A stretch of DNA of 7,391 bases from Alphaproteobacteria bacterium (GCA_030425945.1 JAUHZL010000139.1:1-7391), one strand, 5' to 3'. Numbered from the stretch's first letter, positions 1-5,676 are shown. The notes: a model not told the origin generated them from the sequence alone. A program made the numbers and translations.

Positions 1-319
1 GACCCGCGAACAGCATCGAGGACAGCACGTTCACATGGGCGAGGCCGCCGCGCAGGTGGCCCATCAGGGCCTGCGCGAATTCCACCAGCCGCTCGGTGAT
101 GCCGCCGCGGTTCATCAGCTCGCCCGCCAGCATGAAGAACGGAATGGCCATCAGCGGGAAGCTGTCCATGCCGTTGTAGACGTTGCGGTAGAGCAGGACG
201 ATGTCGCGCGTCGAGCCGTCGAGGAACAGCAGCAGACCCGGCGCGAAGACCAGCCCGAAGAACACGGGCAGGCCGATCATCAGGAAGACGAGGAAGAGGG
301 GCAGGAACCAGACCAGCAT
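1..319 (-). CDS. TRAP transporter large permease, DctM type (partial, N-terminal 106 residues)
   Basis: The reading frame starts at an ATG at 319-317 and runs off the left edge without a stop. It encodes a very hydrophobic N-terminus (MLVWFLPLFLVFLMIGLPV) followed by the family hallmark PFFMLAGELMNRGGI near residue 65 and a second conserved stretch ending in SSMLFAG at the window edge. DctM proteins normally have about 425 residues and 12 or so membrane helices, and form the ion-coupled translocation channel of tripartite periplasmic transporters in the inner membrane. The start has a GGAG Shine-Dalgarno at 330-327, inside the end of the upstream small-subunit gene; only 4 nt separate the two genes, so they are translationally linked. 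The matching periplasmic binding protein (DctP) is not in the window and may lie further left. The substrate cannot be read from this subunit; the neighbouring genes suggest a sulfonated sugar or its glycoside (inference). Confidence 0.95.
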   Translation of the reverse strand, partial: MLVWFLPLFLVFLMIGLPVFFGLVFAPGLLLFLDGSTRDIVLLYRNVYNGMDSFPLMAIPFFMLAGELMNRGGITERLVEFAQALMGHLRGGLAHVNVLSSMLFAG

Positions 320-323
320 GTTC

Positions 324-908
324 TTACTCCGCGCCCGAGACCGCTTCGCCCGGGATCGGGCGCAGCCGGTCCTCGCCGCCGAGCAGCGACACGACGCTGC
401 GCAGCACGAGTTCCACGTTGACGATCAGCAGCAGGACGCTGCCGACCACGAGCGACGACATCATCCAGCTGCGCGGCACCTTGGTCCAGCTGCCGTCGAG
501 GGACGGGTACCACAGCGAGTCGGTGGCGAAGCGGCCGCCGAAGCCGGTGACCTCGGCCCAGCCGATCTGCACCGCGACCACGAGGACGAGCGAGGCGATC
601 AGCAGCAGGAGCAGCGAGATCACCGCGCCGATCGTTTTCGGGAAGGCCAGCAGCACCATGTCGATCGCCACGAACCCGCCGCGGCGATAGGCGAGGGGCG
701 CCATCAGGCCGGTCATCCACAGCATCATGAAGCGCGCCGCCTCGTCGGGCCAGGGCAGGGCGTTGCCGAGCACGTAGCGGAAGAACACCTGAATCAGGAT
801 CGCCAGCACCATGAAGGCGATGGCGATGATCGAGATCCACCGTCCGACGGCGAGGATGCCGTCCACGAAGACCTGCAAAGGCTTCAAGAGCCCAAGCAAC
901 AGCGCCAT
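324..908 (-). CDS. TRAP transporter small permease, DctQ type
   Basis: A 194-residue inner-membrane protein, normal length for DctQ. Four hydrophobic helices are visible at about residues 24-46, 56-73, 95-117 and 147-168. The family signature follows helix 1: RYVLGNALPWPDEAARF, then W64, then a basic/glycine turn YRRGGFVAIDM. DctQ helps the large subunit DctM assemble and move substrate delivered by the periplasmic DctP protein, using an ion gradient. Start at 908 is supported by a GGAGG Shine-Dalgarno with 7 nt spacing. The loop between helices 3 and 4 (about residues 120-146, rich in G, W, S and T) is longer than in minimal DctQ proteins. The gene lies 94 nt downstream of the flavin reductase on the same strand and 4 nt upstream of dctM, so transport is plausibly co-expressed with the desulfonation enzymes. 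Confidence 0.95.
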   Translation of the reverse strand: MALLLGLLKPLQVFVDGILAVGRWISIIAIAFMVLAILIQVFFRYVLGNALPWPDEAARFMMLWMTGLMAPLAYRRGGFVAIDMVLLAFPKTIGAVISLLLLLIASLVLVVAVQIGWAEVTGFGGRFATDSLWYPSLDGSWTKVPRSWMMSSLVVGSVLLLIVNVELVLRSVVSLLGGEDRLRPIPGEAVSGAE

Positions 909-1002
909 GCGACGCCCTCCCTCCCTGTCGGCCCCGCGTGGGGGCCAGTTGATGACCGGCCGGGTCTTGCTGCCCGGTCCGGCGTCCCCGGTAGGCCCGG
1001 GG
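909..1002 (-). promoter_or_regulatory. spacer with two GC-rich hairpins between flavin reductase and dctQ
   Basis: This is the only sizeable gap inside the minus-strand unit. Two perfect 6-bp inverted repeats with 5-nt loops are visible: CCCCGG/CCGGGG at 986-991 and 997-1002, directly after the reductase stop codon, and GGCCCC/GGGGCC at 930-935 and 941-946, just ahead of the dctQ Shine-Dalgarno. A weaker CCGGG/CCCGG pair lies between them (960-964 and 973-977). None is followed by a T-run in the minus direction, so a classical intrinsic terminator is not supported. They may tune expression between the enzyme part and the transporter part of the operon or protect an mRNA end (inference). In DNA this rich in G and C, short inverted repeats also arise by chance. 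Confidence 0.35.
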
Positions 1003-1503
1003 TCAGCCTTGCGCGGCGAAGCCGCCGTAGCGGCCCTGCGCGAAAATCAACGGTGCCCCGTCGCCCGGCGTGGCGCGCAGCACCTCGCCCACGACGATGA
1101 CGTGATCGCCGCCCTCGTGCACCGCCACCTTGCGGCATTCGAAGCGGGCGAGGCAACCGGCCAGAAGCGGCACCCGGTCCGGGCAGGCGTGCCATTCGGC
1201 ATGTTCGAAGTCCCAGCCGTCCTTGGCGAAGCGGCGGCCGACCTCGGCCTGCCCCTGTTCGAGGACGTGGATCGCGTAGCGGTCGGTCTCGGTGAAGGGC
1301 GCGAAACGGGCCGAGGCGCGCGCGGGCGACCACAGCACCAGCGGCGGGTCGAGCGACAGCGAGGCGAAGCTGTTCGCGGTGATCGCCACCGGACCCTTCT
1401 CGGTCTGGCAGGTCACCACGGTCACGCCGGTCGCGAACTGGCCGAGCGTGTCCCGGAACGCGCGCGGGTCCGTCGCCGGGTCGAAGGCGCGGGTCTCGTT
1501 CAT
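1003..1503 (-). CDS. flavin reductase family protein (candidate SmoA-like FMN reductase)
   Basis: A 166-residue protein of the flavin reductase-like domain family (split-barrel, FMN-binding). Conserved stretches are GQFATGVTVVT (residues 21-31), ITANSFASLSLDPPLVLW (41-58), GDHVIVVGEV (132-141) and the C-terminal PLIFAQGRYGGF (151-162). Such enzymes reduce FMN with NAD(P)H and pass FMNH2 to a partner monooxygenase; the SsuD-like enzyme two genes upstream is the obvious client. The start at 1503 has AAGGA with about 6 nt spacing and begins right before the conserved core. An alternative ATG at 1542, touching the TAG of the upstream gene (TAGATG) with GAGG 8 nt away, would add 13 non-conserved residues. 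In the Agrobacterium SMO pathway the equivalent is SmoA. An unlinked role with another monooxygenase cannot be excluded. Confidence 0.92.
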   Translation of the reverse strand: MNETRAFDPATDPRAFRDTLGQFATGVTVVTCQTEKGPVAITANSFASLSLDPPLVLWSPARASARFAPFTETDRYAIHVLEQGQAEVGRRFAKDGWDFEHAEWHACPDRVPLLAGCLARFECRKVAVHEGGDHVIVVGEVLRATPGDGAPLIFAQGRYGGFAAQG

Positions 1504-1542
1504 GGCTCGTCCTTCCGGGCTTTGGGTCAGGCCGCCGTCCAT

Positions 1543-2436
1543 CTAGGGCACCTCATGGCCGAGGGCGAGGGTGTAGAGCTCGAACCAGCGCTGCCGGGTC
1601 ATCTTCACCTGCATCGCCTGCCCGAGGGTGCGGATGCGGGGCAGGGCGTTGGTGCCCATCACGGGCAGGATGCGCACCGGGTGGTGCAGCAGCCACGCCA
1701 CCGCGACCGCCGCGGCATCGGTGCCGGTCTCCTCGGCGATCTCGGTCAGCTTCTCGCGCAGGGGCGCCGAGCTTTCGGCAAAGAGCGAGCCGCCGCCCAG
1801 CGGCGACCACGCCATCGGGGCCACGCCGCGCTCCTGCAGGAAGGCGATGTCGCCGTTGGTGAAGGGCTGGTGATGCACCAGCGAGACCTCGATCTGGTTG
1901 GTCACCAGCGGGGTCTCCATCGACGCCTGCAGCAGCGTCCAGTCCCACGGGCGGAAGTTCGACACGCCGACGGCGCGGACCTTGCCCGAGCGCACGACCT
2001 CGTCCAGCGCCGCGCCGGTCTCGCAGGCGTCCATCAGCGGGTCGGGGCGGTGGATCAGCAGCAGGTCGATCCGGTCGGTCCCGAGCAGCGACAGCGAGGT
2101 GTCGACCGAGTTCAGGATATGCGCCCGGCTGGTGTCGTAATGCTTGACCGGGGCCGAGGCATAGCGCCCTGCGGGGGCGATGATATCGCACTTGGTGACG
2201 ATCTCGATCCGGTCCTTCAGATGCGGCGCGCGGGCCAGCATCCGGCCGAAGATCTCTTCGACGGTGTAACCGCCGTAGATGTCGGCATGGTCCATCGTGG
2301 TGATGCCCTGCTCGAGGCAGGCTTCCACCTTGGCCTGGACATGGGCGTCGGAGGTGTCTGCGTCGTCGCCGAGCCGCCACATCCCGTAGACGATGCGGCT
2401 CAGGCTCAGGTCGGCGGTCAGGTCGATACGATCCAT
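1543..2436 (-). CDS. aldo/keto reductase, YdhF-like (candidate SmoB-like 6-oxo-glucose reductase)
   Basis: A 297-residue TIM-barrel NAD(P)H-dependent oxidoreductase. The AKR tetrad is complete: D49 and Y54 in MDHADIYGGY, K82 in VTKCD, and H129 in LLIHRPDPLMD. Other family marks are GVSNF (157-161), TNQIEVS (179-185) and MAWSPLGGG (208-216). The overall pattern, including the C-terminal MTRQRWF...ALGHEVP, closely resembles E. coli YdhF as recalled. In the SMO pathway SmoB, an AKR, reduces the 6-oxo-glucose released by desulfonation to glucose; position between the monooxygenase and the flavin reductase genes fits that job (inference). Start at 2436 has GAGGA with 10 nt spacing overlapping the upstream stop, leaving a 13-nt gap. 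An upstream in-frame ATG at 2508 would overlap the monooxygenase gene and adds a low-complexity Arg/Pro/Ala tail, so it was not used. Confidence 0.94.
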   Translation of the reverse strand: MDRIDLTADLSLSRIVYGMWRLGDDADTSDAHVQAKVEACLEQGITTMDHADIYGGYTVEEIFGRMLARAPHLKDRIEIVTKCDIIAPAGRYASAPVKHYDTSRAHILNSVDTSLSLLGTDRIDLLLIHRPDPLMDACETGAALDEVVRSGKVRAVGVSNFRPWDWTLLQASMETPLVTNQIEVSLVHHQPFTNGDIAFLQERGVAPMAWSPLGGGSLFAESSAPLREKLTEIAEETGTDAAAVAVAWLLHHPVRILPVMGTNALPRIRTLGQAMQVKMTRQRWFELYTLALGHEVP

Positions 2437-2449
2437 GCGGAAGCGGTCC

Positions 2450-3604
2450 TCAGCGGCGCGCGCCGACGCCGAGCGGCGTGGCGGGCGTGGTCGCGGGCAC
2501 GCGGCCATAGGCCTGCGGCAGCGACACGGTTTTCAGATGCGGCATCACGCGGCTGCCGAAGTGGCGGCACTCGTCCAGATGCGGGTAGCCCGAGAAGATG
2601 AAGGCGCGGATGCCCATCTTCTGGTAGGCCTCGATTTCCGACAGCACCTGGTCGGTCGAGCCGACCAGCGCCGCGCCGCAGCCCGAGCGGGCCCGGCCGA
2701 CGCCGGTCCACAGGTGCGGCTCGACGTAGCCGAACTTGTCGGCCAGTTCGCGGGCACGCGACTGGTGAGCGACGCCGAGCGAGATCGAGTCATGCGCCCG
2801 GTCGCGGATCAGCTTGCCGTATTCGTCGTCGAGCTTGCTGACGAGATGCTCCGCATACTCGCGCGCCTCCTGCTCGGTGTCGCGGACGATCATGTGGACG
2901 CGCAGGCCGTAATCCAGCGTCCGGCCATGCGCCTCGGCGCGGGCGTTCACCGCCCTCATCCGCTCGGCGATCTGGTCCTTCGGCTCGGGCCACATCAGGT
3001 AGACGTCGCAGTGTTCGGCGCAGAGCTCGATCGCGTCGGGCGAGTAGCCGCCGAAGTACAGCAGCGGTCCGCCGGTCTGGTAGGGCTTGGCCGGATCGGT
3101 CGTCAGCCCTTTGAAATCATAGACTTCGCCGGTGAAGTTGATCTTGTCCTGGGTCCAGGCCTGCTTCAGGATCTGCACCACCTCGCGCGAGCGCCGGTAG
3201 CGGAAGCCCGACTCGGCCACCTCGCCCGGGAAGTCCGACGAGATGATGTTCACCGTCAGCCGCCCCTCCAGCATGTGGTCGAGCGTGGCGATGGTGCGGG
3301 CCAGCATGATCGGCTGCATCTCGCCGCAGCGGACGGCGGCCAGCATGTTGATCTTCGAGGTCAGCGGCGCGCAGCCCGCGACGAAGCTCAGCGTGTCCTG
3401 CCCGACCTGGTAGGACGAGGGGCACAGGATGTTGCGGAAGCCCTGCGCCTCGGCCTCCTTCACGATCGAGGAGCAATGCGCGAAGGACGAGCGCAGGCTG
3501 CCGTCGGGGACGCCGAGGAATTCGTAGTCGTCCGAGCAGAGCGCGGCGAACCACGACACCTCCGCCCCGTCCAGATCGGCCGATGTCACCGGAACCACGG
3601 TCAT
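2450..3604 (-). CDS. LLM-class FMNH2-dependent monooxygenase, SsuD-like (candidate SmoC-like sulfoquinovose monooxygenase)
   Basis: A 384-residue bacterial luciferase-like TIM barrel, about the length of alkanesulfonate monooxygenase SsuD. Matching stretches include LLYFGGYSPDA (181-191), DVYLMWPEPKD (200-210), GLRVHMIVRDT (233-243), LWTGVGRARSGCGAALVG (298-315) and FSGYPHLDE (337-345). Relative to recalled E. coli SsuD, R235, H237, R306 and Y340 match R226, H228, R297 and Y331 at a constant offset of 9, so the sulfonate and flavin-peroxide pocket seems kept. SsuD Cys54 and His11 do not appear conserved. The family uses FMNH2 and O2 to split a C-S bond, giving an aldehyde and sulfite in the cytoplasm. 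With an AKR and a flavin reductase next in the operon, sulfoquinovose is the favoured substrate; a simple alkanesulfonate is the main alternative. Start 3604 follows AGGGAG at about 10 nt; ATGs at 3652 and 3670 are also in frame but sit at or upstream of the probable promoter. Confidence 0.93.
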   Translation of the reverse strand: MTVVPVTSADLDGAEVSWFAALCSDDYEFLGVPDGSLRSSFAHCSSIVKEAEAQGFRNILCPSSYQVGQDTLSFVAGCAPLTSKINMLAAVRCGEMQPIMLARTIATLDHMLEGRLTVNIISSDFPGEVAESGFRYRRSREVVQILKQAWTQDKINFTGEVYDFKGLTTDPAKPYQTGGPLLYFGGYSPDAIELCAEHCDVYLMWPEPKDQIAERMRAVNARAEAHGRTLDYGLRVHMIVRDTEQEAREYAEHLVSKLDDEYGKLIRDRAHDSISLGVAHQSRARELADKFGYVEPHLWTGVGRARSGCGAALVGSTDQVLSEIEAYQKMGIRAFIFSGYPHLDECRHFGSRVMPHLKTVSLPQAYGRVPATTPATPLGVGARR

Positions 3605-3729
3605 GTGGATGCGTCTCCCTTCTGGCGTCCCGCGCTTCGTTAGCGCTGTCATTTGCCCCTTGCCTAGCACCGGATTTGAGATGCATCAATCCTGCATCAA
3701 TTCTTTTTTCCACCCCGCCGCCGGGCCCG
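3605..3729. promoter_or_regulatory. divergent promoter/operator region between the monooxygenase operon and the GntR regulator
   Basis: This 125-bp region is clearly more AT-rich than its surroundings. A 9-bp direct repeat TGCATCAAT occurs at 3682-3690 and 3693-3701, 11 bp apart, about one helical turn. The first copy also overlaps an 8-bp palindrome GATGCATC (3680-3687). On the minus strand the repeats give TTGATG, and the one at 3689-3684 is followed after 17 nt by TAGGCA (3666-3661), a plausible -35/-10 pair for the operon. On the plus strand TTGAGA (3676-3681) with AATTCT (3699-3704) at 17 nt is a weaker candidate for the regulator gene. Both candidate promoters overlap the repeats, so binding of the adjacent GntR protein there could control both directions (inference). 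Confidence 0.6.
3682..3701. repeat. tandem 9-bp direct repeat TGCATCAAT, candidate GntR operator
   Basis: Two exact copies, 3682-3690 and 3693-3701, are separated by two bases (CC). The period of 11 bp would put both on the same face of the helix. The left copy lies in the palindrome GATGCATC. No other copy was noticed in the window. Location between divergent genes and overlap with both possible -35 elements make this the best operator candidate for the adjacent regulator. Confidence 0.5.
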
Positions 3730-4422
3730 ATGACCGATACCGCCGCCCTTCCGAAGTACCTCCAGGTGTCCGAGCGCCTGGCCCGCCAGGTGACCGCCGG
3801 GCTGCTGCGCGCGGGCGAACGCCTGCCGCCCGAACGCGAGATGGCCGAGGGGCTCGGCATCGCCGTCGGCACCCTGCGCAAGGCGCTCGACCAGTTGGCG
3901 GCGCAGGGCATGCTGGAGCGCGTGCAGGGCTCGGGAAACTACATCAGGAAGCCCGTGCAGGCCTCCAACATATATGCGTTTTTCCGGCTTGAGCTTGTCG
4001 CGGGCGGGGGGCTTCCGACGGCCCGGGTAATGACCGTCGAGCGGGTTGCGAAGCCGGGCGATCTGCCTGCCTTCGGCACCAGCGCGGAGGGGCACCGCAT
4101 CCGGCGGCTGCGCGCGCTCGACGGGGTGCCGGTGGCGCTCGAGGAGATCTGGCTCGACGGGGACGTGGCGGCGCGGGTCACGCCCGCCGACCTGTCGGAG
4201 TCGCTCTATCTCTTCTACCGCGAGCGGCTCGGCCTCGCCATCACGCGAATCGAGGACCGGGTCGGCATCGCACCCCCGCCGGGCTTCGGCGCCGAGGCGC
4301 TGGCGCTGCCCGATCCCGCCTGTTTCGTCGAGCGGCTGAGCTGGGCGGTGGAGGATCACCCGATCGAGTTTTCGCGCACCTGGGTCCATTCCGACCGGGC
4401 CCGTTATGTCGCGCGCAGTTAG
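3730..4422 (+). CDS. GntR family transcriptional regulator, HutC/UTRA type
   Basis: A 230-residue regulator with an N-terminal winged helix-turn-helix (about residues 8-73) carrying the GntR pattern GERLPPEREMAEGLG, TLRKALDQLAAQGMLERV and GSGNYI. A UTRA-type effector-binding domain (about 90-225) follows, with LRALDGVPVALEEIWL (127-142) and EFSRTWVHSDRARYV (213-227). UTRA domains commonly bind sugars, sugar phosphates or other small metabolites, which then release DNA. It is divergent from the monooxygenase operon and 24 nt upstream of the Gfo/Idh gene, so it most likely controls both in response to the imported substrate or a pathway intermediate (inference). The ATG at 3730 matches the usual start just before PKYLQVSERL. 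It has no recognisable Shine-Dalgarno, and the frame upstream contains no better start. Confidence 0.93.
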   Translation: MTDTAALPKYLQVSERLARQVTAGLLRAGERLPPEREMAEGLGIAVGTLRKALDQLAAQGMLERVQGSGNYIRKPVQASNIYAFFRLELVAGGGLPTARVMTVERVAKPGDLPAFGTSAEGHRIRRLRALDGVPVALEEIWLDGDVAARVTPADLSESLYLFYRERLGLAITRIEDRVGIAPPPGFGAEALALPDPACFVERLSWAVEDHPIEFSRTWVHSDRARYVARS

Positions 4423-4426
4423 GGCC

Positions 4427-4435
4427 AGAGGAGGG
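4427..4435 (+). promoter_or_regulatory. strong ribosome binding site for the Gfo/Idh gene
   Basis: AGAGGAGGG lies in the 24-nt gap between the regulator stop (4420-4422) and the ATG at 4447. The GGAGG core ends 12 nt before the start, slightly long but still usable. It fixes the start of the oxidoreductase and suggests that it is translated efficiently from the regulator transcript, in contrast to the regulator itself, which lacks such a site. Confidence 0.7.
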
Positions 4436-4446
4436 CCTGCCCCAGA

Positions 4447-5559
4447 ATGACACTGAAATACGGGCTTATCGGCGCCGGGATGATGGGCCAGGAGCACATC
4501 CGGAACATCGCGCTGCTGCACGAGGTCGAGGTCGCGGCCTTCTACGAGCCGGACGAGGGCATGGCCGCCGCGGCGCAGGCGCTGGTGCCGCAGGCCGCGC
4601 GCGTCGGCAGCGTGGCCGAGGTGCTGGCGCGCGAGGATCTCGATGCGCTGGTCATCGCCTCGCCGAACCATCTGCACGTCGGCCAACTGGAAGAGATTGC
4701 CGCGACGCGCCCCCTGCCGGTCCTCTGCGAAAAGCCGATCTGCACCCAGCCCGGCGATCTGGCACGAATCGAGTCGCTGGTGTCCAGCTTCCCGGCCCCG
4801 ATCTGGGTCGCGATGGAGTATCGCTACATGCCTCCGGTGGCGGCGCTGCTCGAATCGATGACGCGCGTCACAGGTGGCGTGAAGATGCTGTCGATTCGTG
4901 AACACCGCTTCCCGTTTTTGGCCAAGGTCGGCGACTGGAACCGGTTCAACGCGAACACCGGCGGCACCTTCGTCGAGAAGTGCTGCCACTTCTTCGACCT
5001 GATGCGGCACGCGCTCGGCTCGGACCCGGTCCGCGTCACGGCCAGCGCGGGGCAGGCGGTGAACCACCTCGACGAGCGCTATGGCGACCGGGTGCCGGAC
5101 ATCTGGGACCATGGCTATGTGCTGGTCGACTTCGCCTGCGGGACCCGCGCGATGCTGGAGCTGTGCATGTTCGCGGAGGGCTCGCGCTACCAGGAAGAGC
5201 TGTGCGCCGTGGGGCCGAAGGGCAAGATCGAGGCGCTGGTGCCCGGCCCGACCCGGTTCTGGAACATGGACGCGGGCGCGCCGCCGGTGCCGCAGGTGAT
5301 CGAGAGCCCGCGCTACCCGACCGGGGTCGTCACCCGCGACGTGCCGGTCGATGCGACCCTGCTGGCGGCGGGCGACCACAACGGATCGACCTTCTACCAG
5401 CACCGGCAGTTCGCCGATCTGGTGCGCAAGGGCAGCGGCCAGCCCGAGGTCAGCCTGCGCGACGGGGCCTGGGCGGTTGCCATGGGCCTCGCGGCCCAGA
5501 TGGCGGCGGCCGAGGGGCGCGTGGTTGAAATGTCCGAGATCTATGCGCCCGCGGGTTGA
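4447..5559 (+). CDS. Gfo/Idh/MocA family NAD(P)-binding protein (candidate NAD+-dependent sulfoquinovosidase or sugar dehydrogenase)
   Basis: A 370-residue protein, typical length for the family. An N-terminal Rossmann fold shows GAGMMG (9-14) after YGLI, an acidic E34 near the end of strand 2, SPNHLH (72-77) and the EKP motif (95-97). The C-terminal domain has GGTFVEKCCHFFDLM (172-186). By analogy with inositol dehydrogenase (Lys97, Asp172, His176), K96 and H181 are kept and Asp is replaced by E177. The family covers sugar and inositol dehydrogenases and also NAD-dependent glycosidases (GH109, GH188). Next to a likely sulfoquinovose desulfonation operon with no GH31 sulfoquinovosidase in view, a GH188-like role, releasing sulfoquinovose from its glycosides by transient NAD+ oxidation, is an attractive inference. 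Oxidation of a sugar intermediate is the main alternative. It sits 24 nt after the regulator gene on the same strand. Confidence 0.92.
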   Translation: MTLKYGLIGAGMMGQEHIRNIALLHEVEVAAFYEPDEGMAAAAQALVPQAARVGSVAEVLAREDLDALVIASPNHLHVGQLEEIAATRPLPVLCEKPICTQPGDLARIESLVSSFPAPIWVAMEYRYMPPVAALLESMTRVTGGVKMLSIREHRFPFLAKVGDWNRFNANTGGTFVEKCCHFFDLMRHALGSDPVRVTASAGQAVNHLDERYGDRVPDIWDHGYVLVDFACGTRAMLELCMFAEGSRYQEELCAVGPKGKIEALVPGPTRFWNMDAGAPPVPQVIESPRYPTGVVTRDVPVDATLLAAGDHNGSTFYQHRQFADLVRKGSGQPEVSLRDGAWAVAMGLAAQMAAAEGRVVEMSEIYAPAG

Positions 5560-5676
5560 GCCCGGCGATATCTGGGGTCAATTCGTCGAAAATTTCGCGC
5601 ATTGACAGATTGTCGCACCCTGCCGATGGCCTAGGTAGAGCCGGGAACGATCCCGACTCTGCCCCAGGGCCCCGCG
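5560..5676 (+). promoter_or_regulatory. intergenic region with dyad, candidate promoter and 5'-leader hairpin
   Basis: This 117-bp gap separates the Gfo/Idh gene from the small membrane protein. It holds an imperfect dyad at 5578-5605 (TCAAT, 4 nt, CGAAA-A-TTTCG, 3 nt, ATTGA) whose right edge overlaps a perfect TTGACA (5602-5607). A good -10 is not found 17 nt later (GATGGC); an alternative pair is TTGTCG (5610-5615) with TAGGTA (5632-5637) at 16 nt. A hairpin follows at 5637-5660: AGAG and CGGGA pair with TCCCG and CTCT around an ACGA loop, with one C/A mismatch. No T-run follows it, so it is more likely a leader structure than a terminator. Confidence 0.4.

Noticed and set aside
201..1100. 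Plus-strand open frame of 299 codons across dctM, dctQ and the following gap
   Set aside because: It crosses three independent minus-strand elements and encodes a repetitive hydrophilic chain; not a gene.
811..2601. Long plus-strand open frame of 596 codons
   Set aside because: It lies antisense to the flavin reductase and aldo/keto reductase genes and its product is a low-complexity Arg/His/Gly/Ala-rich chain with no family motif; it is a by-product of GC-rich codon bias.
1003..3604. Simple SsuE/SsuD alkanesulfonate utilisation system
   Set aside because: Not excluded, but ranked lower: the aldo/keto reductase between the two genes, the Gfo/Idh partner and the UTRA regulator point to a sugar substrate, and no SsuABC transporter is present.
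2393..3643. Plus-strand open frame of 416 codons
   Set aside because: Antisense to the well-supported SsuD-like monooxygenase gene; the composition is typical of a shadow frame.
3605..3670. N-terminal extension of the monooxygenase starting at 3670
   Set aside because: It would place coding sequence at or upstream of the likely -10 and adds 22 basic residues not expected in the family; the ATG at 3604 has a usable ribosome binding site.
3697..5403. Minus-strand open frame of 568 codons
   Set aside because: Antisense to the GntR regulator and Gfo/Idh genes, both with clear family motifs; its product is rich in Arg, His and Asp without recognisable domains.
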